Assembly: GCA_024227155.1 (NCBI GenBank)
Contig: JAAELB010000881.1
Coordinates: forward strand, 28,357-92,356
Direction of reading: 5' to 3'
Origin: Desulfobulbaceae bacterium
Lineage (GTDB): Bacteria > Desulfobacterota > Desulfobulbia > Desulfobulbales > Desulfocapsaceae
DNA: 64,000 nt
Shown: piece by piece, positions 1 to 7,930 of the stretch
Numbering within the stretch: the first letter of the stretch is position 1
Layout: each line of letters starts with the position of its first letter
The notes under the pieces: generated by a model
Seen by the model: the letters and a program-made list of their open reading frames with translations, nothing else
Told to the model about the DNA's origin: nothing
The model's database searches: none
Program-made: the position numbers and the translations under genes

Positions 1-7
1 CATTTTG

Positions 8-24
8 TGTGTCATAATGCGACA
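8..24. promoter_or_regulatory. Palindromic activator-type site, copy 1
   Basis: TGTGTCATAATGCGACA is an imperfect inverted repeat (TGTSKCA, three bases, TGNSACA). Two close relatives lie at 1084-1100 and 1152-1168 ahead of a sigma-54 promoter. This copy lies upstream of the racemase remnant, so it may be a leftover control site of that gene. The binding protein is not shown; the sigma-54 activator at 9008-10909 is the obvious candidate. Confidence 0.45.
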
Positions 25-186
25 CTTTTCTTTTCGTTTAAGCGCTGTCTAAAATCGTGTTAGTGGATATCTGCCACCAATGTTAATGTCCGTGAATACT
101 ACACTGTTGTGTTTGTAATATTCTGTGTTAACAGTAGGTTGTAATGTTTTGATTGTCTCTTGAATTACTTGGTCTAAAAGGGATAG

Positions 187-759
187 AAGCAGAAGTCCGA
201 AGATGGCATATTGTTTGCGCAGGGAGCGGACGGCATTACCACCAGCTGCGGCTTTATGTCTTTATTCCAGCAGGAGCTGGCGGATCAATTACCGGTACCC
301 GTCGCGTCTTCTTCACTGATGCAGGTCTCCATGGTGAATCGGATGCTGGGTGGTGGAAAACGCACCGGGGTCATAACCGTAAAAAAAGAGTCTCTTTCCG
401 ATGATCATCTGCGTGCGGTTGGTGTCCCTCTGGATACTCCTATTATGGGCACAGATCACGGAGTGGAGTTTACCCGGGCGGTACTAGGTGATGAAGAGCG
501 ACTTAATACTCGACTTGCCACTGAAGACCTGGTGAAAACAGCCCTGATGCTGAAGGAGAAACATCCAGATGTTGGTGCCATAGTTCTTGAGTGTACCAAC
601 ATGGCACCTTATGCAGCTGCAATCAGGCAGGTTACAGGATTGCCAGTATATTCTATCTACAGCTTCATTCAGTGGTTCCAGGCTGGACTCCTTCCCAGAC
701 CGTTTGATCGACAGGTTATGGATCCGGGAACTTTTCCAACGGGGGATGTTCTCTCCTAA
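187..759 (+). pseudogene. 5'-truncated aspartate/glutamate racemase family remnant
   Basis: The frame opens after a TAG at 184-186 and encodes roughly the C-terminal three quarters of an Asp/Glu/hydantoin racemase family protein. The second catalytic-cysteine region is present as VLECTNM, and an ITTSCGF segment sits near the fragment's start. The family's N-terminal Rossmann half, with its glycine-rich start, is missing: residues begin in the middle of a helix and no start codon with a ribosome site is seen (a TTG at 211 has none). Members of this family often sit beside amino-acid or hydantoin catabolism genes, which fits the oxidase operon downstream, but this copy is unlikely to be active. 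It could instead be a shortened protein using TTG 211, which I consider less likely. Confidence 0.65.
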
Positions 760-786
760 TAATCGCTCCCCTTCTTTGAGCAATTT

Positions 787-939
787 GTAACCGTTCACCA
801 GCACCCCATTTTCGTCCGATCAGGCCTCCTGGTATAGCCAACTATAGCCAGGAGACCAGCTTGAACGAACCTGGAGCACTGGACGAACGGTTACGGACTC
901 TGGTTATGCAGTCTTTTGAAGGGGGCGGTGAACGGTTAC
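787..939 (+). mobile_element. 153-bp MITE, copy 1, with perfect 8-bp target duplication
   Basis: A non-coding element with terminal inverted repeats GTAACCGTTCACC and GGTGAACGGTTAC. It is flanked by the identical 8-mer AGCAATTT at 779-786 and 940-947. The interior holds a stem-loop (CTCCTGG..., loop, ...CCAGGAG) and a second inward copy of the end motif (GGACGAACGGTTAC). Two further copies lie at 38608-38760 and 48089-48242. Ends beginning GTAA and 8-bp duplications are typical of the IS66 family, so a full-length IS66-type element probably mobilised it. That relationship is inferred. Confidence 0.85.
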
Positions 940-976
940 AGCAATTTCTTGTAACTTTTTTACGTTTTAAACAGAT

Positions 977-1022
977 AGGGCCATTATCCATTAAGCTATG
1001 GATAATGGCCCTTTTTAATTTT
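977..1022 (+). terminator. Strong rho-independent terminator
   Basis: A perfect 15-bp stem (977-991 with 998-1012), six-base loop TAAGCT, followed by TTTTAATTTT. It follows the racemase remnant and the MITE and would stop readthrough into the sigma-54 controlled operon at 1416. Confidence 0.85.
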
Positions 1023-1083
1023 CGAGCAATCCCAGAGGGTGTGGGGGATGTCATGTTTGAGAAGGAATTCTCAAACTGAGTCA

Positions 1084-1100
1084 TGTCGCACAATGAGACA
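1084..1100. promoter_or_regulatory. Palindromic activator-type site, copy 2
   Basis: TGTCGCACAATGAGACA is a near-perfect inverted repeat of the same class as 1152-1168. It lies about 225 bp upstream of the -24/-12 promoter, a normal distance for an enhancer bound by a Fis-type sigma-54 activator. Confidence 0.6.
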
Positions 1101-1151
1101 GTGGCGTTTTTCACCACCGTTACACGGTGAGAAAGATTGATTGAGTATAAC

Positions 1152-1168
1152 TGTCTCATAATGACACA
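1152..1168. promoter_or_regulatory. Palindromic activator-type site, copy 3
   Basis: TGTCTCATAATGACACA, 52 bp centre to centre from the copy at 1084 and about 155 bp upstream of the sigma-54 promoter. Paired upstream sites of this kind usually bind a dimeric or hexameric enhancer-binding protein. Confidence 0.6.
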
Positions 1169-1323
1169 GGCTGCTGGTCTTTCACCGTACCGGCGATTAA
1201 TACCCATGATCACAACCAGGTTATAGGAGGAAAACAATAAAGACTATTTTTTTCATGTAGTTAGATTGATTCGTGAGATGCGAATTTAAAAGTATTCTCA
1301 AAATGCCATAGTCAATAGCCAAT

Positions 1324-1339
1324 TGGCACGAAAATGGCA
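1324..1339 (+). promoter_or_regulatory. Sigma-54 (-24/-12) promoter of the oxidase-TRAP operon
   Basis: TGGCACGAAAATGGCA carries the invariant GG and GC with ten bases between them and matches TGGCACG-N4-TTGCA except for one base in the -12 box. It lies about 75 bp before the GTG start at 1416. With the two palindromes upstream and a sigma-54 activator gene at the far end of the operon, this is a convincing enhancer-controlled promoter. Confidence 0.75.
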
Positions 1340-1415
1340 ACTTGCAATCAACAATAGGAAATTAATTGAACCCTGCTTCAAGTAAGCGGAGTTCTAGACA
1401 AACGGAGACCAGCGC

Positions 1416-2537
1416 GTGAAAAAAGTTGACATAATCGTTATTGGCGGAGGCCTTTCAGGTGCCTCCATAGCTCTGGGCCTAGTCCGTGAAGGAGCAGGGA
1501 AGGTTGTTATGTTTGATGAACAACTTCCAACCCAGAGACTCTCACGGGGAAACTTTGGCCTTACCTGGTTCATGCCCAAAGGTGCTAACAGTCCGGTTTA
1601 TGCAAGATGGAGCCGGATGGCAACAATGTTGTGGCCTGAGTTTGCGGCAAAACTTGAAGAGGAGAGCGGCTACGACATAGAGCTTGAGTGGAATGGTGGG
1701 GCCATGCATGCCATTGGTGATGAACAGTTTCAAGCGTATGCTGATTCTATTGACACCTTGACTAAAACCTGCAGTGAGGAAGGTCTAGACTACCCTGTCA
1801 GGATGCTGGATCGTGAAGAATTTGCCTCGATGATTCCCGGGATGAAGTTGGGGGATGATGTTACGGGTGCCATGTATTCAGCAGAACAGGGGCATGTGAA
1901 CCCTCTACCCCTGCTCGGAGCACTTCGCTGCGCTTTTCAGAAGAAAGGTGGAGAATATTTTGGCGGGCTTAGCGTATCGAAGATTGTGCCAAACGATGAT
2001 GGTACTGTGACCGTGCTCACCTCTCAAGGTGACTATCAATGTGATAAGCTTGTGGTGGCGGCAGGACATGGGTCAACACGTTTGCTTGCGGATCTTGGAG
2101 AAAAGCTTCATATCTATCCCCAGCGCGGTCAACTGATTGTGACCGAGCGGGTCAAAAAAGTTCTACACTTCCCAATTCTTGCGGTACGTCAGACAATGGA
2201 TGGAACCTTTATGATAGGTCTTTCTACAGAAGATAGCGCCTATGATCCCAAGGTAACTGTTGAGGCGATGAAGAGCCAGGCCAGTGGAGCGATAAAGCTT
2301 TTTCCTGAACTGGCCAACCTCAATTGGGTCCGCGGCTGGGGGGCAATCCGGGTAATGACTAAAGATGGCTCTCCTATTTATGAGAGACTGCCTGGGCATA
2401 AAAATATCTATGTGATTGCAGGTCATTCTGCTGTCACTCTCGCCCCTGTTAAGGAGAAGCATATAGCCAGCTGGATACTGGAAAAGGATGAAGCTCCCCA
2501 AATTTCACATTTTAGTAACGGAAGGTTCAATGTTTAA
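1416..2537 (+). CDS. FAD-dependent amino-acid/amine oxidase subunit (DadA/HcnC-like)
   Basis: This 373-residue flavoprotein of the DAO/DadA superfamily should oxidise the C-N bond of an amino acid or secondary amine to an imine and pass electrons to FAD. An N-terminal Rossmann motif with GGGLSG at residues 10-15 and an SRGNFGLTWF segment near residue 43 are typical of the HcnC/OoxB/LhpB catalytic subunits. The start is GTG with CGGAG seven bases upstream. It overlaps the next gene by 8 bp, and a [2Fe-2S] protein and a second flavoprotein follow, the subunit set of hydrogen cyanide synthase, opine oxidase and D-hydroxyproline dehydrogenase. The substrate cannot be read from sequence. A proline-type or opine-type compound is plausible. 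Confidence 0.8.
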   Translation: MKKVDIIVIGGGLSGASIALGLVREGAGKVVMFDEQLPTQRLSRGNFGLTWFMPKGANSPVYARWSRMATMLWPEFAAKLEEESGYDIELEWNGGAMHAIGDEQFQAYADSIDTLTKTCSEEGLDYPVRMLDREEFASMIPGMKLGDDVTGAMYSAEQGHVNPLPLLGALRCAFQKKGGEYFGGLSVSKIVPNDDGTVTVLTSQGDYQCDKLVVAAGHGSTRLLADLGEKLHIYPQRGQLIVTERVKKVLHFPILAVRQTMDGTFMIGLSTEDSAYDPKVTVEAMKSQASGAIKLFPELANLNWVRGWGAIRVMTKDGSPIYERLPGHKNIYVIAGHSAVTLAPVKEKHIASWILEKDEAPQISHFSNGRFNV

Positions 2538-2838
2538 ATATGATTCAACAACAACCGAAACGGTTGAAATAGTGCTGGACGGTGCCAAGGTAGAGGTTCC
2601 AGGTGACATGAATGTCGCCGCCGCTCTCCTTGCAATCGGTAAGATCACATCCCGAATATCACCCACCTCAAAAAAGCCATGCTCTCCCCACTGCCTTATG
2701 GGGGTCTGCTTTGAGTGTTTAATGGAAATTGACGGAGTGCGCCGTCAGGCCTGTATGACTACGGTTAAAGGTGGGATGGTCATAAATCGTTATCTTGAAA
2801 AAGCTGAAGTTGAAGGGGCAGAAGGAGGGCAGTCATGA
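2530..2838 (+). CDS. [2Fe-2S] small subunit of the amine oxidase complex (HcnA/LhpE-like)
   Basis: A 102-residue ferredoxin-like protein that should shuttle electrons between the two flavoprotein subunits. Plant-type cluster cysteines are visible as C55-x4-C60-x2-C63-x11-C75. I start it at ATG 2530, preceded by GGAAGG, because the longer in-frame start at 2488 would lie deep inside the upstream gene. It overlaps its neighbours at both ends (8 bp and 4 bp), so translation is probably coupled and the three subunits are made together. The length matches HcnA and D-hydroxyproline dehydrogenase gamma subunits. Confidence 0.82.
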   Translation: MFKYDSTTTETVEIVLDGAKVEVPGDMNVAAALLAIGKITSRISPTSKKPCSPHCLMGVCFECLMEIDGVRRQACMTTVKGGMVINRYLEKAEVEGAEGGQS

Positions 2839-4274
2839 GCAGTCATTACGATACGATTGTAATCGGAGCAGGGCCGGCTGGCCTTACCGCAAGTTCTTGT
2901 CTGGCTGAAATGGGTTTAAAGGTGTTGACCCTCGATGAACAGAACCGAATTGGTGGCCAGATATATAGAAATGTTGAAAAGGCATCGGTGGACAACCTGG
3001 TGAAAATGGGGCCGGAATACCGTCGTGGACTTGAGTTAGGGGAGCGTTTTCGTAAAAGCGGTGCAGAATATTCTGGTAATTCGTCCGTATGGAATGTGGA
3101 ACCTGAAGGTCGGGTCTGTTTCTCAAAAGATGGTGTCTCTGAAAGAATAACCGCCAACTACATTGTGGTCGCTACGGGTGCCATGGAGAGACCGATGCCG
3201 TTTCCCGGCTGGACGCTTCCTGGAGTGATGGGCGCCGGTGCTGTGAATGGGTTGGCCAAAGATGCTAATCTTTGCCCTTCCGGTACAGTAGTCCTCGCCG
3301 GTAGTGGTCCACTTTTACTTCTTGAGGCGGCTCTTTTAATAGAGAAAAAGGTTAAAATAGCGGCCATTCTTGAAACAACTCCCAAGTTGCCATCTCCTGC
3401 AATCTTGCCCCATCTGCCAATGGCACTCTTTGGAACCGCTTTTCTCATGAAGGGAGTGAAAATGCTCCTGGATATCAAAAAGTCAGGTGTACCCCACTAC
3501 AAAGGGGTGACAAACCTGAAGGCGCTGGGAGAAACTGCGCTTACAGGGGTTGAGGCTGAGTGTGGCAGTAAAAAACTCAACTTTTCAGCTGAGATGCTCT
3601 TAGTCCATTTTGGCGTGATCCCTGATAGCCATATCTATCGGCTGTTCGGTTGTCACATGGAGTGGCAAAAAGAGCAACGCTACTGGTACCCGTCAACCGA
3701 TGAGTGGGGGCGCACAAATTTTGAGAAAATCTTTGCCGCCGGTGATGGTACAGGGGTATCCGGGGCCCTGGCAGCAGAATTTAAGGGCGAACTCGCGGCG
3801 CTTGAAGTGGCCAGTTGTCTAGGGCTTATACCTGGATATGAGCGTGATCGCCTCGCGGAACCTGTGAGGGAGGCGATAAAAAAAGATGGCTATCCCCGTC
3901 CATTAATTGATGCCTTTTTTGCTCCCGATCCTAAACGGTTTTCCTTTGATGATGAGACGGTTCTCTGTCGTTGTGAGAACGTCACCGTCGGCGATGTCCG
4001 AAACACAGTTAAGCAGGGTGTAACTGATGTAAATGAAGTGAAGATTATTACACGATCAGGTATGGGACCGTGCCAGGGGCGAATGTGTGGGCCTGCTCTG
4101 GGTGAAATAGTTGCGGCTGAGCTGGATAGCACTATTCAAAAAGCTGGGCTGCTGAGTGTACGTCCACCCCTTAAGCAGATACCTCTTAGTGAGGTGGCAT
4201 CAATGGATATTGTTTCGGACGGAGTTGATCCGGCAAACCTTTTTAAAAATCAAAGTAAAAAAGTAGGCCATTAG
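2835..4274 (+). CDS. NAD(P)/FAD oxidoreductase with BFD-type [2Fe-2S] domain (HcnB/OoxA/LhpF-like)
   Basis: The 479-residue large subunit has an N-terminal FAD-binding GAGPAG motif, a central pyridine-nucleotide fold with an ATG near the second dinucleotide site, and a C-terminal bacterioferredoxin-ferredoxin-like cluster domain with C378, C380, C413 and C418. These features define the alpha subunit of HcnB, opine oxidase OoxA and D-hydroxyproline dehydrogenase. With the two preceding genes it should form a heterotrimer or higher oligomer at the inner face of the membrane, feeding electrons to the quinone pool or another acceptor. Its start overlaps the previous stop (ATGA-type). It closes the first translational block of the operon; 172 bp separate it from ridA. 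Confidence 0.82.
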   Translation: MSSHYDTIVIGAGPAGLTASSCLAEMGLKVLTLDEQNRIGGQIYRNVEKASVDNLVKMGPEYRRGLELGERFRKSGAEYSGNSSVWNVEPEGRVCFSKDGVSERITANYIVVATGAMERPMPFPGWTLPGVMGAGAVNGLAKDANLCPSGTVVLAGSGPLLLLEAALLIEKKVKIAAILETTPKLPSPAILPHLPMALFGTAFLMKGVKMLLDIKKSGVPHYKGVTNLKALGETALTGVEAECGSKKLNFSAEMLLVHFGVIPDSHIYRLFGCHMEWQKEQRYWYPSTDEWGRTNFEKIFAAGDGTGVSGALAAEFKGELAALEVASCLGLIPGYERDRLAEPVREAIKKDGYPRPLIDAFFAPDPKRFSFDDETVLCRCENVTVGDVRNTVKQGVTDVNEVKIITRSGMGPCQGRMCGPALGEIVAAELDSTIQKAGLLSVRPPLKQIPLSEVASMDIVSDGVDPANLFKNQSKKVGH

Positions 4275-4446
4275 TGGCTTACTCCAGAAAAACCGCAATA
4301 AAAAACAGGTAAGCGTAGACTCCGAGGAATCTGGAGACCTTAATTGAAATTAAGGACTTAAAGTAATCTGCAGATAGCGAGAGCAGCGAGACCTTCGAGG
4401 CACTTATCCCGACTTAATTCCCGTTTATCGGGGCTAGGAGAAAGAA
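4275..4446. other. Structured intergenic segment between oxidase genes and ridA
   Basis: No gene is seen. A perfect hairpin CCTTAAT-TGAA-ATTAAGG lies at 4338-4355 and a second short palindrome at 4420-4435. The latter 16-mer recurs in reverse complement at 38836-38851, next to MITE copy 2. The segment resembles the other palindromic intergenic repeats in this window and may act in mRNA processing inside the operon; that role is speculative. Confidence 0.4.
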
Positions 4447-4806
4447 ATGAGCAACATTACACGTATGGAAACATCAGCACGGATGAGCAAAATTGTCATC
4501 CACAATGGTACTGTCTATCTCTGTGGGCAGGTGAGTGACAGCGCTGATGGACCCATTTCCATGGGCCGTCAAACAGAAAATATGCTCGCCAAAGTAGACT
4601 CTTTGCTTGAGCAGGCGGGTAGTGGCCGAGAGTCTATCCTCTCCGCGACAATCTACGTTCGCGATATGAAGGATTTTGCAGAGATGAACACGGTGTGGGA
4701 CAGTTGGATTCCAGAGGGACATGCACCCGCCAGGGCCTGCGTTGAGGCAAGAATGGCGCGGCCTGATCTGCTGGTTGAGATCTCAGTTATCGCGGCGTTA
4801 AAGTAG
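4447..4806 (+). CDS. RidA-family enamine/imine deaminase
   Basis: This 119-residue YjgF/YER057c/UK114 family protein normally hydrolyses reactive enamine or imine intermediates to ketoacid and ammonia as a trimer. The hallmark Arg is in HAPARACVE (R96, equivalent to Arg105 in canonical RidA), followed by the usual carboxylate region LLVEIS. Start ATG has a good Shine-Dalgarno (ctAGGAG). Placed after a three-subunit amine oxidase, its likely job is to speed hydrolysis of the imine made by that oxidase. This supports the view that the operon degrades an amino acid-like substrate through an imine. Confidence 0.85.
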   Translation: MSNITRMETSARMSKIVIHNGTVYLCGQVSDSADGPISMGRQTENMLAKVDSLLEQAGSGRESILSATIYVRDMKDFAEMNTVWDSWIPEGHAPARACVEARMARPDLLVEISVIAALK

Positions 4807-4933
4807 TAGAAGGGTATTGGAGGTGGTTTTGCTCTGAAGCTACCGACATAATAAGCAAAAACTAACGATTATCAGATTGAGCACCACAGTCTCATTTCTC
4901 GAAGGAAACCATAAAGGTTAAGAGGAGAAAGGT

Positions 4934-5416
4934 ATGGAGAGATTCTTTAAATATGTACTGCCGCTATTGATCAGTGTTGTTGCGGCAATGGAGTTTTATC
5001 AGGTTTTGATGCGATATGTGTTTGAGATTCCTATCATGGGCCTTGATGAAATGCTTGTTTACCCAACTCTATGGCTGTATCTCCTGGGAAGTGTAAACGC
5101 TGCGCGGGAAGATACGCAAATTAAGGCAAATGTTCTGGATGTTTTCTTAAAGACAGATAAGGCCCGCCTGGTGGTTCGTGTTATAGCGGATGTGATGTCG
5201 GTCATCGTCTCATGTTGGCTCACCTACTGGGCTTGGGATTATTTCGTATACGCTAAACGGGTATGGAAAGAAAGCCCTACCCTCTATATTCCGACCTTCT
5301 GGGCTGAGTGTTCTATCTTTGTGGGAATGGCCATGATGACGGCGTATAGCGGCTGGTATATGTATAAAAATATAAAGAAGTTAGCCGCCTCACCTTCAGC
5401 CGCAAAGGAGTTCTAA
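4934..5416 (+). CDS. dctQ: TRAP transporter small membrane subunit (DctQ)
   Basis: A 160-residue integral membrane protein with four predicted helices and the DctQ pattern: a helix with LMRYVFEIPIMGLDE, then a long hydrophobic segment, an amphipathic loop and two further helices. With DctM it forms the membrane part of a sodium-driven tripartite transporter for organic anions or amino-acid-like solutes. Strong Shine-Dalgarno (GAGGAGAAAG). Only one base separates it from dctM, so the two are translated together. Confidence 0.88.
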   Translation: MERFFKYVLPLLISVVAAMEFYQVLMRYVFEIPIMGLDEMLVYPTLWLYLLGSVNAAREDTQIKANVLDVFLKTDKARLVVRVIADVMSVIVSCWLTYWAWDYFVYAKRVWKESPTLYIPTFWAECSIFVGMAMMTAYSGWYMYKNIKKLAASPSAAKEF

Positions 5417-5417
5417 G

Positions 5418-6722
5418 ATGGAAATTGTAACTGTTTCTCTACTCGCACTTGGGGCTCTCGTTCTTCTGCTCAGTTTTGGTGTACCGCTGCCATTCTGTTT
5501 TGGTGGAGCCCTGATGACTATGTATTTTTTGGGCGATGCTGCCATGGAAGGAACTATGGTATGGGGCTATTCACAGCTCGCCAACCCGGTACTTCTCTGT
5601 ATTCCGCTGTTTGTTTTTGCCGGAACTATCATGAGTGAAAGTGGTATTGCCGCAAGTTTACTGAAATTTGTCAATGTTTTTGTAGGCCGTATTCGTGGAG
5701 GGCTGGGGGTCGTGGCCTCGGTTAGTTGTGCTATCATTGGGGCCATCTCTGGTAGTGGACTCACCGGGGTTGCAGCCACAGGGCCGCTGTTGATTCCTGA
5801 GATGGCTGAAAAGGGGTATCCCCGTGGATATGCCACAGCACTTGTGGCAAACTCTTCTGTTCTTGGGCTGTTGATCCCACCGAGCGTCACGATGATTATC
5901 TACGGCTGGGTAACTGATACCTCGATTCTTGCCTGTTTCCTGGCAACCCTCGGTCCCGGGCTGCTTATCACATTTCTCTTTTCAGTCGTTAATCTTGTGA
6001 TGGCAAGAAAATTTCCATTAAAGCTAGATCCGCCAGCGACAAAAACCGAGATAATAAAAGATGGACTCACTTGTACATCACGGGCAATACCAGCGCTGAT
6101 TATGCCCCTTATTATTCTGGGTGGGATTTATGGCGGTATCATGACCCCCACGGAGGCTGCCGCAGTTGCTGTAATTTATGCAATTCCAGTGGGTTTTCTG
6201 ATCTATAAAGGGTTGACCTGGGAAACCTTTTTAAGGGCAGCTAAAAGCTCTGCCACCGCTGTCGGTGCCATCATGGTCATGATTATTTTCAGTCTTATGC
6301 TCAGTCAGATCTTTGTCATGGAAGATGTTCCCCAGGCATTGGTTGAAGGCATTTTCACCATAACTGAAAATAAGGTTCTACTGCTTATTCTAATAAACTT
6401 TCTGCTGTTTTTCGTCGGCATGATAGTCAACGATATTACAGCGATCATTCTCATTGCACCCCTACTTCTTCCCCTTATGGAAGCTATTGGTGTATCGCCA
6501 ATCCAGTTTGCTGCCATAATGGGAGTGAATACCGCAATGGGAGGAGTCACCCCACCATATGCATCAATTCTCTACCTTGGTATTCGAATAGGTAAGGTGG
6601 AGTTTTCAGAAGTTATTAAGCCCGCAATGATTCTTATTGTTTGCGGTTATGTACCCGTAGTTTTTCTAACCTCTCTCTGGCCTAATTTGTCTCTGTTTTT
6701 TCCTAGACTATTTGGCTACTAA
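5418..6722 (+). CDS. dctM: TRAP transporter large permease subunit (DctM)
   Basis: A full-length 434-residue DctM with about twelve transmembrane helices and family signatures such as GAISGSGLTGVAATG, PRGYATALVANSS and GGIYGGIMTPTEAAAVAV. It is the transport channel of the TRAP system, working with DctQ upstream and the periplasmic DctP downstream. It is the intact counterpart of the deleted dctM at 35716-36537, which lacks the first ~95 residues and about 72 internal residues relative to this copy. Confidence 0.9.
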   Translation: MEIVTVSLLALGALVLLLSFGVPLPFCFGGALMTMYFLGDAAMEGTMVWGYSQLANPVLLCIPLFVFAGTIMSESGIAASLLKFVNVFVGRIRGGLGVVASVSCAIIGAISGSGLTGVAATGPLLIPEMAEKGYPRGYATALVANSSVLGLLIPPSVTMIIYGWVTDTSILACFLATLGPGLLITFLFSVVNLVMARKFPLKLDPPATKTEIIKDGLTCTSRAIPALIMPLIILGGIYGGIMTPTEAAAVAVIYAIPVGFLIYKGLTWETFLRAAKSSATAVGAIMVMIIFSLMLSQIFVMEDVPQALVEGIFTITENKVLLLILINFLLFFVGMIVNDITAIILIAPLLLPLMEAIGVSPIQFAAIMGVNTAMGGVTPPYASILYLGIRIGKVEFSEVIKPAMILIVCGYVPVVFLTSLWPNLSLFFPRLFGY

Positions 6723-6748
6723 TCAAAAATTACCAACAGGAGTAAAAA

Positions 6749-7747
6749 ATGAAAAAGCGTTTTTTCGCCAATGTTTTGATTCTCGCAACCAGCATGGCTC
6801 TTATGGCAGGAACCATTCAGGCAAAAACATTAAAGATTTCCCACCTGAGACCCCAGGGAACAGCTATAGATAAGGATCTTCGCTGGTTTTCAGATACCTT
6901 AAAAGATGTGTCTGGTGGCAAATTAAAGGGCAAGTTGTATCCCGCAAGTGCCCTGGGTGATTATACCATCGTACAGGAAAGGGTTGGCCTGGGAGCAGTC
7001 GATATGGCATGTCAGCCGCCATCGTCAGCGGCAGACAAGCGTTTTCAACTGGTGTATTTCCCTTATATGATGAAAAACTGGGATCAGGCTAAGAAAAATT
7101 ACAGTGCTGGGGCACCTTTGCGCAACGTTGTGGCGGATCTTTATGCTGAGCAGGATATACATCTGCTGGCTGTCTGGCCAGTCTATTTTGGTGGTATTGC
7201 CTTTAATACCGAGGTGAAGGGTGCGGGAGACCCTGATGCAGCAAAGGGAATAAAACTTCGCGTTCCTCCAATGAAAACCTTTCAGCTCCTTGCTGATACC
7301 ACAGGCTACCTTGGAACACCAATTCCTTTTTCAGATGCCTTTACCGCTGTGCAGACAGGGGTTGTTGATGGTGTGATTGGCTCAGGCGCAGAAGGGTACT
7401 ATTCCTCTTTTAGAGATGTAACGAAAAACTACCTGCCATCTAATACCCACTTTGAAGTGTGGTATCTGATAATCAGCAAGAAAAAATTTGATAAACTCTC
7501 TGATGAAGGAAAAAAGCAGCTGCAGGATGTTGCCAATCAGTTTGAAGATCGTCGCTGGAATGTAGCGGAAGCGGACCAGAAAGCTAACGAACAACGCCTT
7601 GCTGACTATGGTGCAACCATACTTCCAATCAGTGATGAAGAGATCGCCGCTACCGCCAAGAAAGTCCGGACAGTTGTGTGGCCTCAGATTCTCGAAGATG
7701 TGGGAACCGAATGGGGACAGTCCGTTCTTGATGGTATAGTTGAGTAA
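6749..7747 (+). CDS. dctP: TRAP transporter periplasmic solute-binding protein (DctP)
   Basis: A 332-residue periplasmic binding protein with a clear Sec signal peptide (positively charged start, hydrophobic core, cut near AQA/K at about residue 26). DctP-family motifs include PASALGDYT and the ligand-binding helix region with a conserved Arg in GIKLRVPPM, followed by TGVVDGVIG. It follows dctM by 26 bp with an excellent ribosome site (CAGGAGT). It should capture the substrate of the upstream oxidase operon; the ligand is unknown. Confidence 0.88.
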   Translation: MKKRFFANVLILATSMALMAGTIQAKTLKISHLRPQGTAIDKDLRWFSDTLKDVSGGKLKGKLYPASALGDYTIVQERVGLGAVDMACQPPSSAADKRFQLVYFPYMMKNWDQAKKNYSAGAPLRNVVADLYAEQDIHLLAVWPVYFGGIAFNTEVKGAGDPDAAKGIKLRVPPMKTFQLLADTTGYLGTPIPFSDAFTAVQTGVVDGVIGSGAEGYYSSFRDVTKNYLPSNTHFEVWYLIISKKKFDKLSDEGKKQLQDVANQFEDRRWNVAEADQKANEQRLADYGATILPISDEEIAATAKKVRTVVWPQILEDVGTEWGQSVLDGIVE

Positions 7748-7762
7748 TTTTACAGCTTCTAT

Positions 7763-7873
7763 CACCCCACAAGGAGGTATAAGTGCCTTGTCGGTTATTT
7801 TAAGTACCTAATTTCAAAACACTCTCCTGATTTCATGTTTTTTATGACATGCTTTTAGGAGTAAGGCACTAAT
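7763..7873. repeat. Palindromic intergenic repeat, family B copy 1
   Basis: A segment starting CACCCCACAAGG and ending AAGGCACTAATC, close in sequence and layout to 29106-29218. Outer arms AGTGCCTT and AAGGCACT pair, and an inner hairpin (CTCCTGA with TTAGGAG) frames a GTTTTTTATGACA loop. It sits between the two dctP genes. Confidence 0.65.
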
Positions 7874-7901
7874 CTTCCCTGACAAGAAGCTGTCGGGGAA
7901 G
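7874..7901 (+). terminator. Hairpin between the two dctP genes
   Basis: CTTCCC-T-GACA pairs with TGTC-G-GGGAAG around the loop AGAAGC, followed by ATTGTGTTTTC. It could end the main operon transcript or partly attenuate into the second dctP. The T-tract is weak. Confidence 0.5.
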
Positions 7902-7930
7902 ATTGTGTTTTCAATCAAAGGGAGGCCACT

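Noticed and set aside
787-939. Reading the 153-bp elements as CRISPR repeats or integron attC sites
   Set aside because: The copies are tens of kilobases apart, in both orientations and with 8-bp target duplications, which fits a transposed MITE and not an array.
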